64,000 bases of DNA. Source: Bordetella genomosp. 1. GTDB lineage: Bacteria > Pseudomonadota > Gammaproteobacteria > Burkholderiales > Burkholderiaceae_B. Positions 9,619 through 18,488 of this stretch are shown here, one piece after another. The position numbers were made by a program, and so were the translations under genes. Location of the stretch: the NCBI RefSeq assembly GCF_002261335.1, contig NZ_NEVL01000004.1, positions 124,001 to 188,000 on the forward strand, given 5' to 3'. The notes under the pieces are model-generated. The model did no database searches, was not told where the DNA came from, and worked only from the letters and a program-made list of their open reading frames with translations. Positions within the stretch are counted from its first letter, which is position 1. The number at the start of each line of letters is the position of its first letter.

Positions 9619-9808
9619 GATGATTCCTAAAAGGCTTGTTGATTGAATTTGTGGTGCCAGGTGCCTGATCTGCCCAAGAAGGAAAATCAGGGCTTCGGTA
9701 ATCAGGAGCTCGCGCTCCAGCCTGAAAACCCGCAACCACTTCTGCTCTTTCCCGACAAGGAATGCCGGAAAGCCTTTGATTATATGGTGAATTTGGGAAT
9801 CTTGTCGA
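9619..9808 (-). promoter_or_regulatory. rpmI promoter and ~150-nt structured leader
   Basis: On the - strand the -10 hexamer TATAAT (9784-9779) is preceded by TCGACA (9808-9803) at 18-bp spacing, a strong sigma-70 promoter. Transcription from about 9772 leaves a ~150-nt leader before rpmI with stem candidates CTTTCC/GGGAAAG and GGAGC/GCTCC. The leader is a plausible place for L20 autoregulation, but no known leader motif was confirmed. The rest of 9809-9929 holds nothing I recognise. Confidence 0.6.
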
Positions 9809-9929
9809 GTCGGGCGACGGAAACGTTGCAGACAGCCCGCCCGAGACGCCGAGCAAAGCCCGAAGAAACAGGGCCGGATGACCGCTGACGGAGGTCCGGC
9901 GTCGCCCTAGAGTTCTGCCGCCTCCGACC

Positions 9930-10955
9930 TCAGCGGCCCCTGCCCTCGCCGCCCGCGCCGGGCAGGACGGCGGGCTCGTACTCGGCCGGCAGGCCGATGG
10001 GCTGGAGCGTGTAGCCCGCCTGGGTGAGCGCGCGCATGAGCCCGTACTCGCCGCCCAGCTTGCTGGCGTCGAACACCACCAGCGCGTTGCCTTCATCCAG
10101 ATAGGGCTTGAGCCTGGGCAGCATGGCGTCCACGGCGTCGAACACCAGCAGGCGATCGAGCCGTTTCTGTTCGGACTCGGTGAGGCCCTCGGCCAGAAAG
10201 CCCCGGGCCATGCCGGCGAAGTCGCCCTGGTTCAGCGCCTCCACGGCGCGTTCGAGGCCCTGTGCGGCGGCCGGCGTGAGGGCGTATTGATACAGCAGCT
10301 TCGCCAGCAACGAGACCGGCGCCGACCAGTAACGCGCATACACCTGGTCGGTGCTGTCGAGCGCCACGATGGGGATCCTGGCCGCCACGGCCGCCTGCCG
10401 CAGCACGAACTCGCGCGACCGGACACCCTTGGGCACGCAGTGCGAGGACGCCAGCGCCAGCGCGAAATAGGGATCGCGCCCGCCCACGGCGAGACGCAGC
10501 CAGTACTCGGCGTCGCTCGCGTCCAGCGCGGGATCCTCGGGCTGGCCCGCCTCCTCGGCCGCCTGCTTGATGAAACAGCGCGCGTTGGTGCGCATCTGCG
10601 CCATCTGGGTGTCTCTGAGCGCCTTGGCCCAGGGCGCACGGCCCAGCCCGCCGCTGCGACCGGTCTCGGCCAGCGCCGCCGGATCGACATAAGACGGGCC
10701 CGGTTCGAACGGATGCGGCTCCGAAGCGCTGTCCAGCGTGAGGACCAGCCGCGTCTTGTTCTGCACGATCCAGGGCGCCGGGATCAGCAGCCCGGTCGCC
10801 GGCCGCTGCAGGCCGGCAAGCAGGATGCTGCGCGCGCCGTTGGGCGCGGTGACCTGCAGGGCCGGCACGCTCAGGGGCTCGGCCTGCGCCGTCGCAAGCA
10901 CCGGCAGGCCCAGCGCCATGCCCAGACATACCCGCCAGAATCGCGTCACCCGCAT
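9930..10955 (-). CDS. TraB/GumN (Tiki)-like secreted protein with altered motifs
   Basis: 341-residue exported protein. The ATG at 10955 has GGGAG about 6 nt upstream and begins a signal peptide (MRVTRFWRVCLGMALGLPVLATAQA). Overall organisation resembles the TraB/GumN family, which is related to metal-dependent Tiki proteases. In the family the N-terminal motif is normally GTIH and the C-terminal one GxxHL; here the equivalent places read LLAGLQRP and DASKLGGEYGLMRAL, so both histidines appear lost. If the family call is right the protein is probably not a protease. The neighbouring hydrolase runs in the same direction, ending 54 nt upstream. Confidence 0.6.
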   Translation of the reverse strand: MRVTRFWRVCLGMALGLPVLATAQAEPLSVPALQVTAPNGARSILLAGLQRPATGLLIPAPWIVQNKTRLVLTLDSASEPHPFEPGPSYVDPAALAETGRSGGLGRAPWAKALRDTQMAQMRTNARCFIKQAAEEAGQPEDPALDASDAEYWLRLAVGGRDPYFALALASSHCVPKGVRSREFVLRQAAVAARIPIVALDSTDQVYARYWSAPVSLLAKLLYQYALTPAAAQGLERAVEALNQGDFAGMARGFLAEGLTESEQKRLDRLLVFDAVDAMLPRLKPYLDEGNALVVFDASKLGGEYGLMRALTQAGYTLQPIGLPAEYEPAVLPGAGGEGRGR

Positions 10956-11008
10956 GCTTCTCCCGTCCATCCAAGTCCAGGCGGGCAAAGTAACACGGGC
11001 CGGGGCGC

Positions 11009-11719
11009 TCAGCCGCCGGAAGGCGCGCCGGGCGCCAGCGCCCGCACGAAGCCCGCCACGGCGCTTGCCGTGGCCTGCGGTGCGGCCTGGAGCAAGCAGT
11101 GCGGCCCGTCCACGTCGACGACCGCCGCGCCCGGAATCGCCGCACGCACCTCGTCGGCTGCCGTGGCGCGCACCAGCCGGTCGCGGGTGGCGCGCAGATA
11201 GAGCGTGGGCACGGCGACGCGCCGCGCCGCCGCCGCCACGTCGACACGCGCCACCTCGCCCAGCCTGGCGCGCAGGACGGCCGCGGGCACCTCCGCCAGC
11301 GCGGCCTTCAAGGCCGCACGCAGCGCCGGCGTCTGCGCATCGCCCAACAGCGCGCGGGCCGCCACGAACGCGGGCGGCGCGGGCAGCGGCAGGCGGCCCG
11401 CCAGGCGCATCAGGGGCGCGGCCAGCGCGCGCGGATTGCGCAGAAAGGTGCAGCACAACACCAGGCCCGCGACGCGCGTGGGATGGCGCGCCGCCAGCGT
11501 CACCGCGATCGGCCCGGAAAACGATTCGCCCAGCAGCACCAGCGGGCCGGCCGCAGGCAGCGCCCGGTCGACAAACTCAGTGAGGCATTCGTAGCTTTGC
11601 GGCCCGGTCACGGGATAGCGCAGCACGACACTGCGCAGCGCCGGGCCCAGCGCGTGCACGAAGGGCGCGAACAAGCTGCCGGTGCCGTCCATGCCCGGCA
11701 GCAATACCAATGTCGCCAT
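11009..11719 (-). CDS. Alpha/beta hydrolase
   Basis: 236-residue cytoplasmic alpha/beta-hydrolase fold enzyme. The oxyanion region is LLPGMDGTGSLFAPF, the nucleophile elbow GESFSG (Ser in GxSxG) and the C-terminal histidine DGPHCLLQ. The acid is probably in TRDRLV, giving a Ser-Asp-His triad. The ATG at 11719 follows GGAGGGAG. The substrate is not deducible; similarity to small esterases and acyl hydrolases is generic. Confidence 0.85.
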   Translation of the reverse strand: MATLVLLPGMDGTGSLFAPFVHALGPALRSVVLRYPVTGPQSYECLTEFVDRALPAAGPLVLLGESFSGPIAVTLAARHPTRVAGLVLCCTFLRNPRALAAPLMRLAGRLPLPAPPAFVAARALLGDAQTPALRAALKAALAEVPAAVLRARLGEVARVDVAAAARRVAVPTLYLRATRDRLVRATAADEVRAAIPGAAVVDVDGPHCLLQAAPQATASAVAGFVRALAPGAPSGG

Positions 11720-11801
11720 GCCGCTCCCTCCGATTCCATCCCGTCGCCCCCGTGGCGCAACGCGGCCCCATGCTACCCGCAAAGCGAGGTGCCCGCCGCC
11801 G

Positions 11802-13319
11802 CTACCGCGCCCCGCCCGGCCCCTGCCGGTATTGCAGCGCCTCGGCCAGGTGCGGCACGCGGACCGGGCCGGCGCCTTCCAGGTCTGCGAGCGTGCGGGC
11901 CACGCGCAGCAGCCGATGGGCACCGCGGGCGCTCATGCCGGCCTGCTCGAGCGCGCGCGCCAGCCAGACCTGCGCGTCGCCATCCAGCGCGCAGGCCTGC
12001 GTCAGCGCCGCGCCCTGCAAGGCGGCGTTGGCGCAGCCCTGGCGCAGGCGCTGCCGGCGGCGGCAGCGGCGCACGCGGGCGCGCACCTGGGCCGACGTCT
12101 CGCCGGGCGGGTCTTTCAGGCGCGCGGGCGCCACGGCGGGCACGTGCAGGTGCAGGTCGATGCGGTCGAGCAAGGGCCCGGACACGCGGCCGGCGTAGCG
12201 CGCCACCTGGTCGGGCGTGCAGCGGCAGGCGCGCTGCGGATGGCCGCGCCAGCCGCACGGGCAGGGATTCATCGCCGCCACCAACTGGAAGCGGGCCGGA
12301 AAGACGGCGCGATGCAGCGCGCGCGTGATCGCCACCTCGCCGGTTTCGAGCGGCTCGCGCAAGGCCTCGAGCGCGGCGCGCGCAAACTCGGGCAGCTCGT
12401 CGAGGAACAGCACGCCGTGATGCGCCAGCGTGACCTCGCCGGGCCGCGGCCGGCCGCCGCCGCCCACCAGCGCGGCCGGACTGGCGCAATGATGCGGCGC
12501 GCGCCAGGGCACGCTGCCGAAGGGTCGCGCCACCCCGGCGAGGTCGGCGATGGCCGCGCATTCGAGCGCGGCGGCGCGGCGCAGCGGCGGCAGCAGCCCC
12601 GGCAGGCGCTGCGCCAGCATGCTCTTGCCCGAGCCGGGCGGCCCCATCATCAGGAGACTGTGGCCGCCGGCCGCGGCGATTTCCAGTACCCGCCGCCCTT
12701 GCGCCTGGCCGCGCACGTCCGACAGGCAGGGCCACGCGGGCGCCGCGGGCTGCGCGGCGGCGCACGCGTCGGGCAGCGTCGCATGACCGGCGAGCCAGGC
12801 GGCCACCTCGCCCAGGCTGCGCGCGCCGTGCACGCGCAGGCCGGGCACCCATGCCGCCTGCGCGGCGCTGCCGGCGGGCAGCACCAGCGTGGCGCCCGGA
12901 TCGGTGCGCGCCACGCCGAGGGCCAGCGCCAGGCTCTGCGCCACCGGCACCAGCGCGCCCGTCAGCGAGAGCTCGCCGGCCAGCACCAGCCCGGCCAACG
13001 CGGCGCCGTCGGCGTACGCGCCGCCCAACGAGAGCTGTTGCGAGGCCTGCAACACGCCGAGCGCGATCGGCAGGTCGAAGCGCGCCGATGCCTTGCGCAG
13101 ATCACCCGGGGAGAGATTGACCGTGACCCGGCCATGAGGAAATTCGAAACCGCTGTTGACGATGGCGGCGCGCACGCGTTCGCGGCTCTCGCGCACCTCG
13201 GTGTCGGGCAGGCCGACCACCGTGAAGACCGGCAGGCCGCCGGCCACATGCACCTCGACGCGCACCACCGGGGTGTCGAGGCCGGCCAGCGCGCGGCTGG
13301 CAAAGACGGCCAGGGTCAT
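11802..13319 (-). CDS. comM: ComM/YifB-family Mg-chelatase-like AAA+ ATPase
   Basis: 505-residue hexameric AAA+ helicase; in naturally transformable bacteria ComM promotes branch migration during integration of incoming DNA. The N-terminal Lon-like domain (about 1-170) includes VEVHVAGGLPVFTVVGLPD. Walker A is MGPPGSGKSMLAQRLPGLL and Walker B LFLDELPEF. A zinc-binding segment (MNPCPCGWRGHPQRACRC) and the C-terminal chelatase domain follow. The ATG at 13319 has GGAG 6 nt upstream. It lies 116 nt after ubiK on the same strand. Confidence 0.95.
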   Translation of the reverse strand: MTLAVFASRALAGLDTPVVRVEVHVAGGLPVFTVVGLPDTEVRESRERVRAAIVNSGFEFPHGRVTVNLSPGDLRKASARFDLPIALGVLQASQQLSLGGAYADGAALAGLVLAGELSLTGALVPVAQSLALALGVARTDPGATLVLPAGSAAQAAWVPGLRVHGARSLGEVAAWLAGHATLPDACAAAQPAAPAWPCLSDVRGQAQGRRVLEIAAAGGHSLLMMGPPGSGKSMLAQRLPGLLPPLRRAAALECAAIADLAGVARPFGSVPWRAPHHCASPAALVGGGGRPRPGEVTLAHHGVLFLDELPEFARAALEALREPLETGEVAITRALHRAVFPARFQLVAAMNPCPCGWRGHPQRACRCTPDQVARYAGRVSGPLLDRIDLHLHVPAVAPARLKDPPGETSAQVRARVRRCRRRQRLRQGCANAALQGAALTQACALDGDAQVWLARALEQAGMSARGAHRLLRVARTLADLEGAGPVRVPHLAEALQYRQGPGGAR

Positions 13320-13435
13320 GGGAGCTCCGGGCGGACAGGGGCGCCCAGTATGCGCCGCCGCCCTGCCCGCTGCACCGGACCGTGGCCGGAACATCACTGC
13401 GCGCCCGCTGAGGCGGCCGCGCCCAGCCCGCGGGC

Positions 13436-13723
13436 TCAGGCCTCGCTGGTGGGCTGCGAGCCGCGCGTGCCGCGATGCTCGAGATCGTCGAGCCGGGCCT
13501 CGAGCGCCTGGACCTGCGTGGCCAGCTGATCGACACGGGTGCGGGCTCGCGCGAGCAGGTCGGTCTGCACGTCGAATTCTTCGCGCGTGATCAGATCGAG
13601 CTTGGCAAAACCCTGCGTCATCATGGAGCGCATGTTGCGCTCCAGATCCGCCGCCGGGCTGCGGGCGATCAGGTCAGAGATGTTTTTCTGGAATTCTTCC
13701 ATCCATTGCTGTGTGCGGTTCAT
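13436..13723 (-). CDS. ubiK: Ubiquinone biosynthesis accessory factor UbiK (BMFP domain)
   Basis: 95-residue coiled-coil protein that, in E. coli and Salmonella, forms a complex with UbiJ and supports ubiquinone synthesis. MNRTQQWMEEFQKNISDLIARSP and LERNMRSMMTQGFAKLDL are the conserved BMFP N-terminal parts. REEFDVQTDLLARARTRVD and QVQALEARLDDLE form the coiled coil. The frame stays open far upstream, but the ATG at 13723 gives the family start. Confidence 0.92.
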   Translation of the reverse strand: MNRTQQWMEEFQKNISDLIARSPAADLERNMRSMMTQGFAKLDLITREEFDVQTDLLARARTRVDQLATQVQALEARLDDLEHRGTRGSQPTSEA

Positions 13724-13821
13724 GATTGCGCTCGCCTTCGTATCGGTTGACAACCCTGCCAGTGTAGAGCGTTGCGCCGGCACGTGCAGGGCGCGCCCGC
13801 ACGTGCCCCATGAAAAGCGCG

Positions 13822-13855
13822 AAAAAAAAAGCGGGCCGTGAACGGCGCCGCTTTT
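13822..13855 (-). terminator. Strong leftward intrinsic terminator with no gene upstream of it
   Basis: On the - strand, AAAAGCGG pairs with CCGCTTTT and the inner GCCG with CGGC around a TTCA loop, with one bulge. A run of nine T (13830-13822) follows. It points toward ubiK, and the ~600 nt upstream of it hold no convincing gene. It could end a small RNA or act as an attenuator in the ubiK leader. Confidence 0.7.
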
Positions 13856-14281
13856 CAAAGCACAGGAGAAAAACAGAATCGCCGGGAGGCGACTCCAGGA
13901 AGCAGCCGTCAAAGGCGCACCCCCAAAATCGATTGTCTGCCGATTGCCGCGACATCCAATCGATCGTTGCCGACGCAACGCATCAGCAACGACTCGATTC
14001 TTCATGAGCCCTCCGAACTCAACAAGCGGATACGTGTAAACCCGCGTTTCAGCCGCCATGCAACATTCATGACGAATTGAGGCAGAGCGTGGCGCGTCAG
14101 GCGGCGCGCACCCACGCAGGCCGCCCCTTCAAATCAAGGGCCTACGCCTCAAATTGGCGCCACCGGGCGGGCGACGGGCGCGACGCGCGCCGCGTGCCCG
14201 GGACAGCCCTCCGTACGCAAATTGCTACAAACTCGCGACGGACCACACATCCCGTTGCACCCGCAACGGGTCGCCTCCCCA
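13856..14281. other. Intergenic region; possible leftward small-RNA transcript
   Basis: About 425 nt without a convincing protein gene. On the - strand an ATG near 14014 with GGAGGG upstream opens a frame in phase with ubiK but crosses the terminator at 13822-13855, so it is doubtful. TTGCAT and TTTACA elements near 14040-14065 could form a - strand promoter. On the right, a perfect CCCGTTGC/GCAACGGG hairpin (about 14252-14271) lies just before the NtrC sites. Confidence 0.35.
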
Positions 14282-14298
14282 TGCACCAAAATGGCGCA
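14282..14298. promoter_or_regulatory. NtrC-type enhancer site 1
   Basis: TGCACCAAAATGGCGCA matches the NtrC consensus (TGCACYA-N3-TGGTGCA) at all but one defined position. It is centred about 140 bp upstream of the expected glnK transcription start. Confidence 0.85.
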
Positions 14299-14301
14299 TG
14301 A

Positions 14302-14799
<498 letters not shown>

Positions 14800-14837
14800 T
14801 AACGATAAAGAAGCAAGACTCTTTGGAGCCATGAAAA

Positions 14838-16076
14838 ATGGATAAAGCGGATATCTCCTGGTTGCTGGTCTCGACCCTGCTCGTGCTCATGATGGCCGTG
14901 CCGGGGCTGGCCCTCTTCTACGGCGGCCTGGTGCGCAGCAAGAACGTGCTGTCGGTGCTGATGCAGGTGCTGTGCACCTTCGCGTTGGCCATCGTGCTGT
15001 GGTTCATCTACGGCTACTCGCTGGCCTTCACCGAAGGCAACGCCTTCTTCGGCGGTTTCAGCCGCACCTTCTTCTCGGGGATATTCAACCCGGCTGACGG
15101 CCAGTTCGCCCTGTCCGGCACGCTGCCCGAGCTGCTGTTCGCCTCGTTCCAGGCCACTTTCGCCGGCATCACCTGCGCGCTGATCGTGGGCAGCTTCGCC
15201 GAACGCGTGCGGTTCTCGGCGGTGCTGGTGTTCACGCTGATCTGGTTCACCTTCGCCTACATTCCCATCGCGCACATGGTGTGGTTCGCCTCCGAAACCG
15301 CGCCGGGCCTGCTCAACGCCCGCGGCGCGCTGGACTTCGCCGGCGGTACCGTGGTGCACATCAACGCCGGTGTCGCCGGTCTGGTGGGCGCCTATGTGGT
15401 GGGCAAGCGCGTGGGCTACGGCCGCGAAGCCATGCAGCCGCACAACCTGCCCATGACCTACATCGGCGCGATGCTGCTGTGGGTGGGCTGGTTCGGTTTC
15501 AACGCCGGTTCGTCGCTGGCCGCCAATGAAGGCGCCACCCTGGCCTTCTTCAACACCATGGTTGCCACCGCTGGCGCCGTGCTGGCCTGGATCTTCACGG
15601 AATGGGCCGTCAAGGGCCGCCCGTCGATGCTGGGCGCTGCCTCCGGTGCCATCGCCGGCCTGGTCGGCATCACCCCGGCCGCCGGCCTGGTGGGTCCGAT
15701 GGGCGCGCTGCTGATCGGTATCGCCGCCGGTGTCATCTGCGTGTGGGGTGTGACGGGCCTGAAGCGCCTGCTCAAGGCCGACGACGCACTGGACGTGTTC
15801 GGTGTGCACGGCGTGGGCGGCATCGTGGGTGCGCTGCTGACCGGTGTGTTCAACGCCAAGGCCCTGGGCGGCCCGGGCCTGGACAGCGCCGGCCTGATCC
15901 TCGGCCAGGTGTGGGTGCAGCTCGAAGGCGTGCTGCTCACCATCGTGTGGTCCGGTGTCGTGGCGTGGATTGCCTACAAGATCGCCGACATGCTCTGCGG
16001 CCTGCGTGTGCCGGAAGACCAGGAACGCGAAGGCCTGGACGTCACCAGCCACGGCGAATCCGCCTACCACAGCTGA
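14838..16076 (+). CDS. amtB: Ammonium transporter AmtB
   Basis: 412-residue inner-membrane channel of the Amt/Rh family with about 11 membrane helices. There is no cleavable signal; the protein opens with a membrane helix and GLALFYGGLVRSKNVLSVLMQ. FAGGTVVHINAGVAGLVGAYV contains the first pore histidine region and DVFGVHGVGGIVGALLTGVF the second. GlnK should plug the channel when nitrogen is plentiful. A terminator follows directly. Confidence 0.97.
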   Translation: MDKADISWLLVSTLLVLMMAVPGLALFYGGLVRSKNVLSVLMQVLCTFALAIVLWFIYGYSLAFTEGNAFFGGFSRTFFSGIFNPADGQFALSGTLPELLFASFQATFAGITCALIVGSFAERVRFSAVLVFTLIWFTFAYIPIAHMVWFASETAPGLLNARGALDFAGGTVVHINAGVAGLVGAYVVGKRVGYGREAMQPHNLPMTYIGAMLLWVGWFGFNAGSSLAANEGATLAFFNTMVATAGAVLAWIFTEWAVKGRPSMLGAASGAIAGLVGITPAAGLVGPMGALLIGIAAGVICVWGVTGLKRLLKADDALDVFGVHGVGGIVGALLTGVFNAKALGGPGLDSAGLILGQVWVQLEGVLLTIVWSGVVAWIAYKIADMLCGLRVPEDQEREGLDVTSHGESAYHS

Positions 16077-16134
16077 TCCCTTTTCTCTCTGCCGCCCGGC
16101 CGAAGTCTCCCGGTCCGGCGGCAGGTGGAAAGCA

Positions 16135-16164
16135 CACGGCGCCCCTCGGGGCGCCGTGTTTTTT
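16135..16164 (+). terminator. Intrinsic terminator after amtB
   Basis: CACGGCGCCCC (16135-16145) pairs with GGGGCGCCGTG (16148-16158) around a TC loop, followed by six T. It lies 58 nt after the amtB stop. Confidence 0.93.
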
Positions 16165-16218
16165 GGTGCGTGGGGCAAGCATGCGCGAGGCACCTTGCCG
16201 CATGCCCGCATACTGCCG

Positions 16219-17253
16219 TCACGCGCTGTCGCGCGTGACGATGCGAAAGCCGATCTCGACCACGTGATTCTGCGGCCCGTCGCCATTGGCGCGGGCCGCG
16301 ATCATGTCGGCGGCCTGCGCACCGATGGCGGCGCCGTCCACGTGCACCGACGTGATGGACGGGTGCATCGACGCGGCGAACTCCATGTCGCCGAAACCCA
16401 CCACGGCGAGATCGCCCGGCACCGACAGCCCCTGCGCCATGGCTTCGGTGAGCACGCCGGCGGCCATCAGGTCGGAGCTGCAGAACACCGCGTCGATCGC
16501 CACGCCGCGGCTCTGCAGCTCGCGCAGGCCCTCGCGGCCCTGCGCATGCGTGGTGGCGGGCGGCACGTAGTGCACCTCCGGCTCGGGCAGGCCGAGCGCG
16601 GCCGCGCTCTCTACGAAACTCTGCGCGCGCAACCGGGCCCGCTCGTCGTCGCCCGACAGCACCGCGTGACGCGTCTTGCCGGCTCCATGCAGATAACGGC
16701 TCACCGCCGCGCCGATGTCGGCGTGCGAGAGGCTGAGCAGCATGTCGATCGGGGTAGGCGTGGTGTCCCAGGTTTCGACGATGGGGATGCCCGAGGCCTG
16801 CAGCAGCGTGCGGCCCTGGGGCGAGTGCATGACGCCGGTGAGGACGATGCCGTCGGGCCGGCGGCCGATGATCGCGCGCAGCAGCGCGTCCTCGCGCGGC
16901 GTGTGATAACCGCTTTGCCCCACCATCAGCTGGTAGCCCTTGGCTTCCAGCGAACGCGTGAGCGCGGTCAGCATGCCGCCGAACAGCGAGCCCGCGATCG
17001 AGGGCACCAGCACCATCACCAGGTTGCTGCGCGACGAACGCAGCCCGCCCGCCATCAGGTTCGGCACATAGCCCAGCGCTTCGATCGCCGCCGCGACCTT
17101 CTCCAGCGTCGCGGGCGAGACCGCCTGCGGCGTGTTGATGACGCGCGACACCGTGATCATCGACACGCCGGCCGCCTGCGCCACTTCGCGCACGGTGACG
17201 CCCTTTTCGGCCTTGCGGACGGGTGCTGAGGAGCGGTGGGTGGAGGACGACAT
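16219..17253 (-). CDS. LacI/GntR-family transcriptional regulator
   Basis: 344-residue repressor with an N-terminal LacI helix-turn-helix (GVTVREVAQAAGVSMITVSRVINTPQAVS, about 18-46), the hinge helix region (VPNLMAGGLRSSRSNLVMVLVPS) and a periplasmic-binding-protein-like effector domain (about 75-340, ending GDLAVVGFGDMEFAASMHPSITSV). It is divergent from a Bug protein and glucarate dehydratase. Two LacI-type operators lie in the shared region, so it probably controls sugar-acid use with glucarate or a breakdown product as inducer; that is inference. Confidence 0.92.
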   Translation of the reverse strand: MSSSTHRSSAPVRKAEKGVTVREVAQAAGVSMITVSRVINTPQAVSPATLEKVAAAIEALGYVPNLMAGGLRSSRSNLVMVLVPSIAGSLFGGMLTALTRSLEAKGYQLMVGQSGYHTPREDALLRAIIGRRPDGIVLTGVMHSPQGRTLLQASGIPIVETWDTTPTPIDMLLSLSHADIGAAVSRYLHGAGKTRHAVLSGDDERARLRAQSFVESAAALGLPEPEVHYVPPATTHAQGREGLRELQSRGVAIDAVFCSSDLMAAGVLTEAMAQGLSVPGDLAVVGFGDMEFAASMHPSITSVHVDGAAIGAQAADMIAARANGDGPQNHVVEIGFRIVTRDSA

Positions 17254-17388
17254 CTTCGAGGGGACACTTCAAGGGAAACCGGCCCACAGCCTAACCGCTG
17301 GGGCGCCCGAACGGGCCGGACGAAGCATACGGGTTTATACGGGGTGGCGAACGCATCTCACCCGAATCTATCCTATAAATATCCTGTT

Positions 17389-17421
17389 GTTAACGTTACC
17401 AAGCAAAATGGTAACGTTAAC
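17389..17421. promoter_or_regulatory. Paired LacI-type operators (perfect inverted repeat)
   Basis: GTTAACGTTACC (17389-17400) and GGTAACGTTAAC (17410-17421) form a perfect 12-bp inverted repeat with a 9-nt spacer. Each arm is itself a near-palindrome around a central CG, the usual LacI-family operator form. The two centres are 21 bp apart, about two helical turns. They lie between the repressor gene and the Bug-gudD genes, just downstream of a possible -10 (TATAAA, 17374-17379). Confidence 0.85.
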
Positions 17422-17466
17422 TTCCATGAACAGGGATAACCACACAAATCCACGAGGAGACAAAAC

Positions 17467-18438
17467 ATGCGCATCCACGCACGCCGCTGGATAGCCGGCC
17501 TGGGCCTGATCCTGGCCACCGGTGCCGCCCAGGCCTGGCCCGACAAACCCGTGACCATGATCGTGCCCTTCCCGCCCGGCGGCGCCACCGATTCCGTGGC
17601 GCGCTCGATCGCCAACAAGCTGGGCGAGCAGCTCAAGACCTCTTTCGTGGTCGAGAACAAGGCCGGCGCCACCGGCACCATCGGCGCCTCGCAGGTGGCG
17701 CGCGCCGCGCCCGACGGCTACACCCTGCTGGTGACCTCGCTGGCGCCGCTGGTGGTGGCGCCGCACCTGATGAAGGGCATCACCTACGACCCGGCCAAGG
17801 ACTTCACCTACCTCACGGTCGCGGTGCAGACGCCGAACGTGCTGGTGGTCAATCCCAAGCTCGCGCCGCAGATCAACAACGTGCAGGATGTGCTGGCGCT
17901 GCTCAAGAGCAAGCCCGGCGAGATCAGCTTCGCCACGTCGGGCGCGGGCTCGTCGGATCACCTGACGGCCGAGTTGCTCTGGCAGAAGACCGGCACCAAG
18001 GGCCTGCACATACCCTACAAGGGCGGCGCGCCCGCCATCTCCGACCTGCTCGGCAACCAGGTCGACATGTCGTTCCAGAACGTGAACGCCGTGCTGCCGC
18101 ACATCAAGGCCGGCAAGCTCAAGGCCATCGCCGTGACCGGCAACCAGCGTTCGCCGGTGCTGCCCGACGTGCCGACCTTCGCCGAATCGAAGGTGCCGGG
18201 CGTCGAGGTGTATGCCTGGCAGGCGGTGGTGGCGCCCAAGGGCCTGCCCGCCGACGTGCGCGACCAGCTGTCCAAGGCGCTGACCGCTGCATTGAAGGAC
18301 CCCGCCGTCACCAAGCCGTTCACCGACGTCGGCCTCGAAGTGGTGGCGAACTCGCCGGAGGCGTTCACCAAGTTCCAGCAGCAGGAGAGCGCGCGCTGGA
18401 AGCAGGTGATCGAGACCGGCGGCATCACCGCGCAATAA
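17467..18438 (+). CDS. Bug-family tripartite tricarboxylate transporter substrate-binding protein
   Basis: 323-residue periplasmic binding protein of the Bug (TctC-like) family, which is greatly expanded in Bordetella and relatives. A signal peptide ([23 protein letters not shown]) is followed by [23 protein letters not shown], the family hallmark. [26 protein letters not shown] and [20 protein letters not shown] are other conserved blocks. GGAGAC is the ribosome binding site. It shares a transcription unit with glucarate dehydratase, so the ligand may be glucarate or a related sugar acid (inferred). No TctAB membrane partner is present here. Confidence 0.92.
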   Translation: MRIHARRWIAGLGLILATGAAQAWPDKPVTMIVPFPPGGATDSVARSIANKLGEQLKTSFVVENKAGATGTIGASQVARAAPDGYTLLVTSLAPLVVAPHLMKGITYDPAKDFTYLTVAVQTPNVLVVNPKLAPQINNVQDVLALLKSKPGEISFATSGAGSSDHLTAELLWQKTGTKGLHIPYKGGAPAISDLLGNQVDMSFQNVNAVLPHIKAGKLKAIAVTGNQRSPVLPDVPTFAESKVPGVEVYAWQAVVAPKGLPADVRDQLSKALTAALKDPAVTKPFTDVGLEVVANSPEAFTKFQQQESARWKQVIETGGITAQ

Positions 18439-18446
18439 CCCGATCC

Positions 18447-18466
18447 GCCCGGCCTCGCGGCCGGGC
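18447..18466 (+). other. Intercistronic hairpin between the Bug gene and gudD
   Basis: GCCCGGCC-TCGC-GGCCGGGC is a perfect 8-bp stem with a tetraloop and no T-run. It may protect the 3' end of the binding-protein message and raise its level over gudD, as in many binding-protein operons. Confidence 0.55.
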
Positions 18467-18488
18467 ACCAACCGCAGAAGCAGCCCAC

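Noticed and set aside
13436-14059. A long 207-residue version of UbiK
   Set aside because: The extra 112 residues would be translated across a strong terminator hairpin and are unlike the family; the internal ATG at 13723 gives the normal protein.
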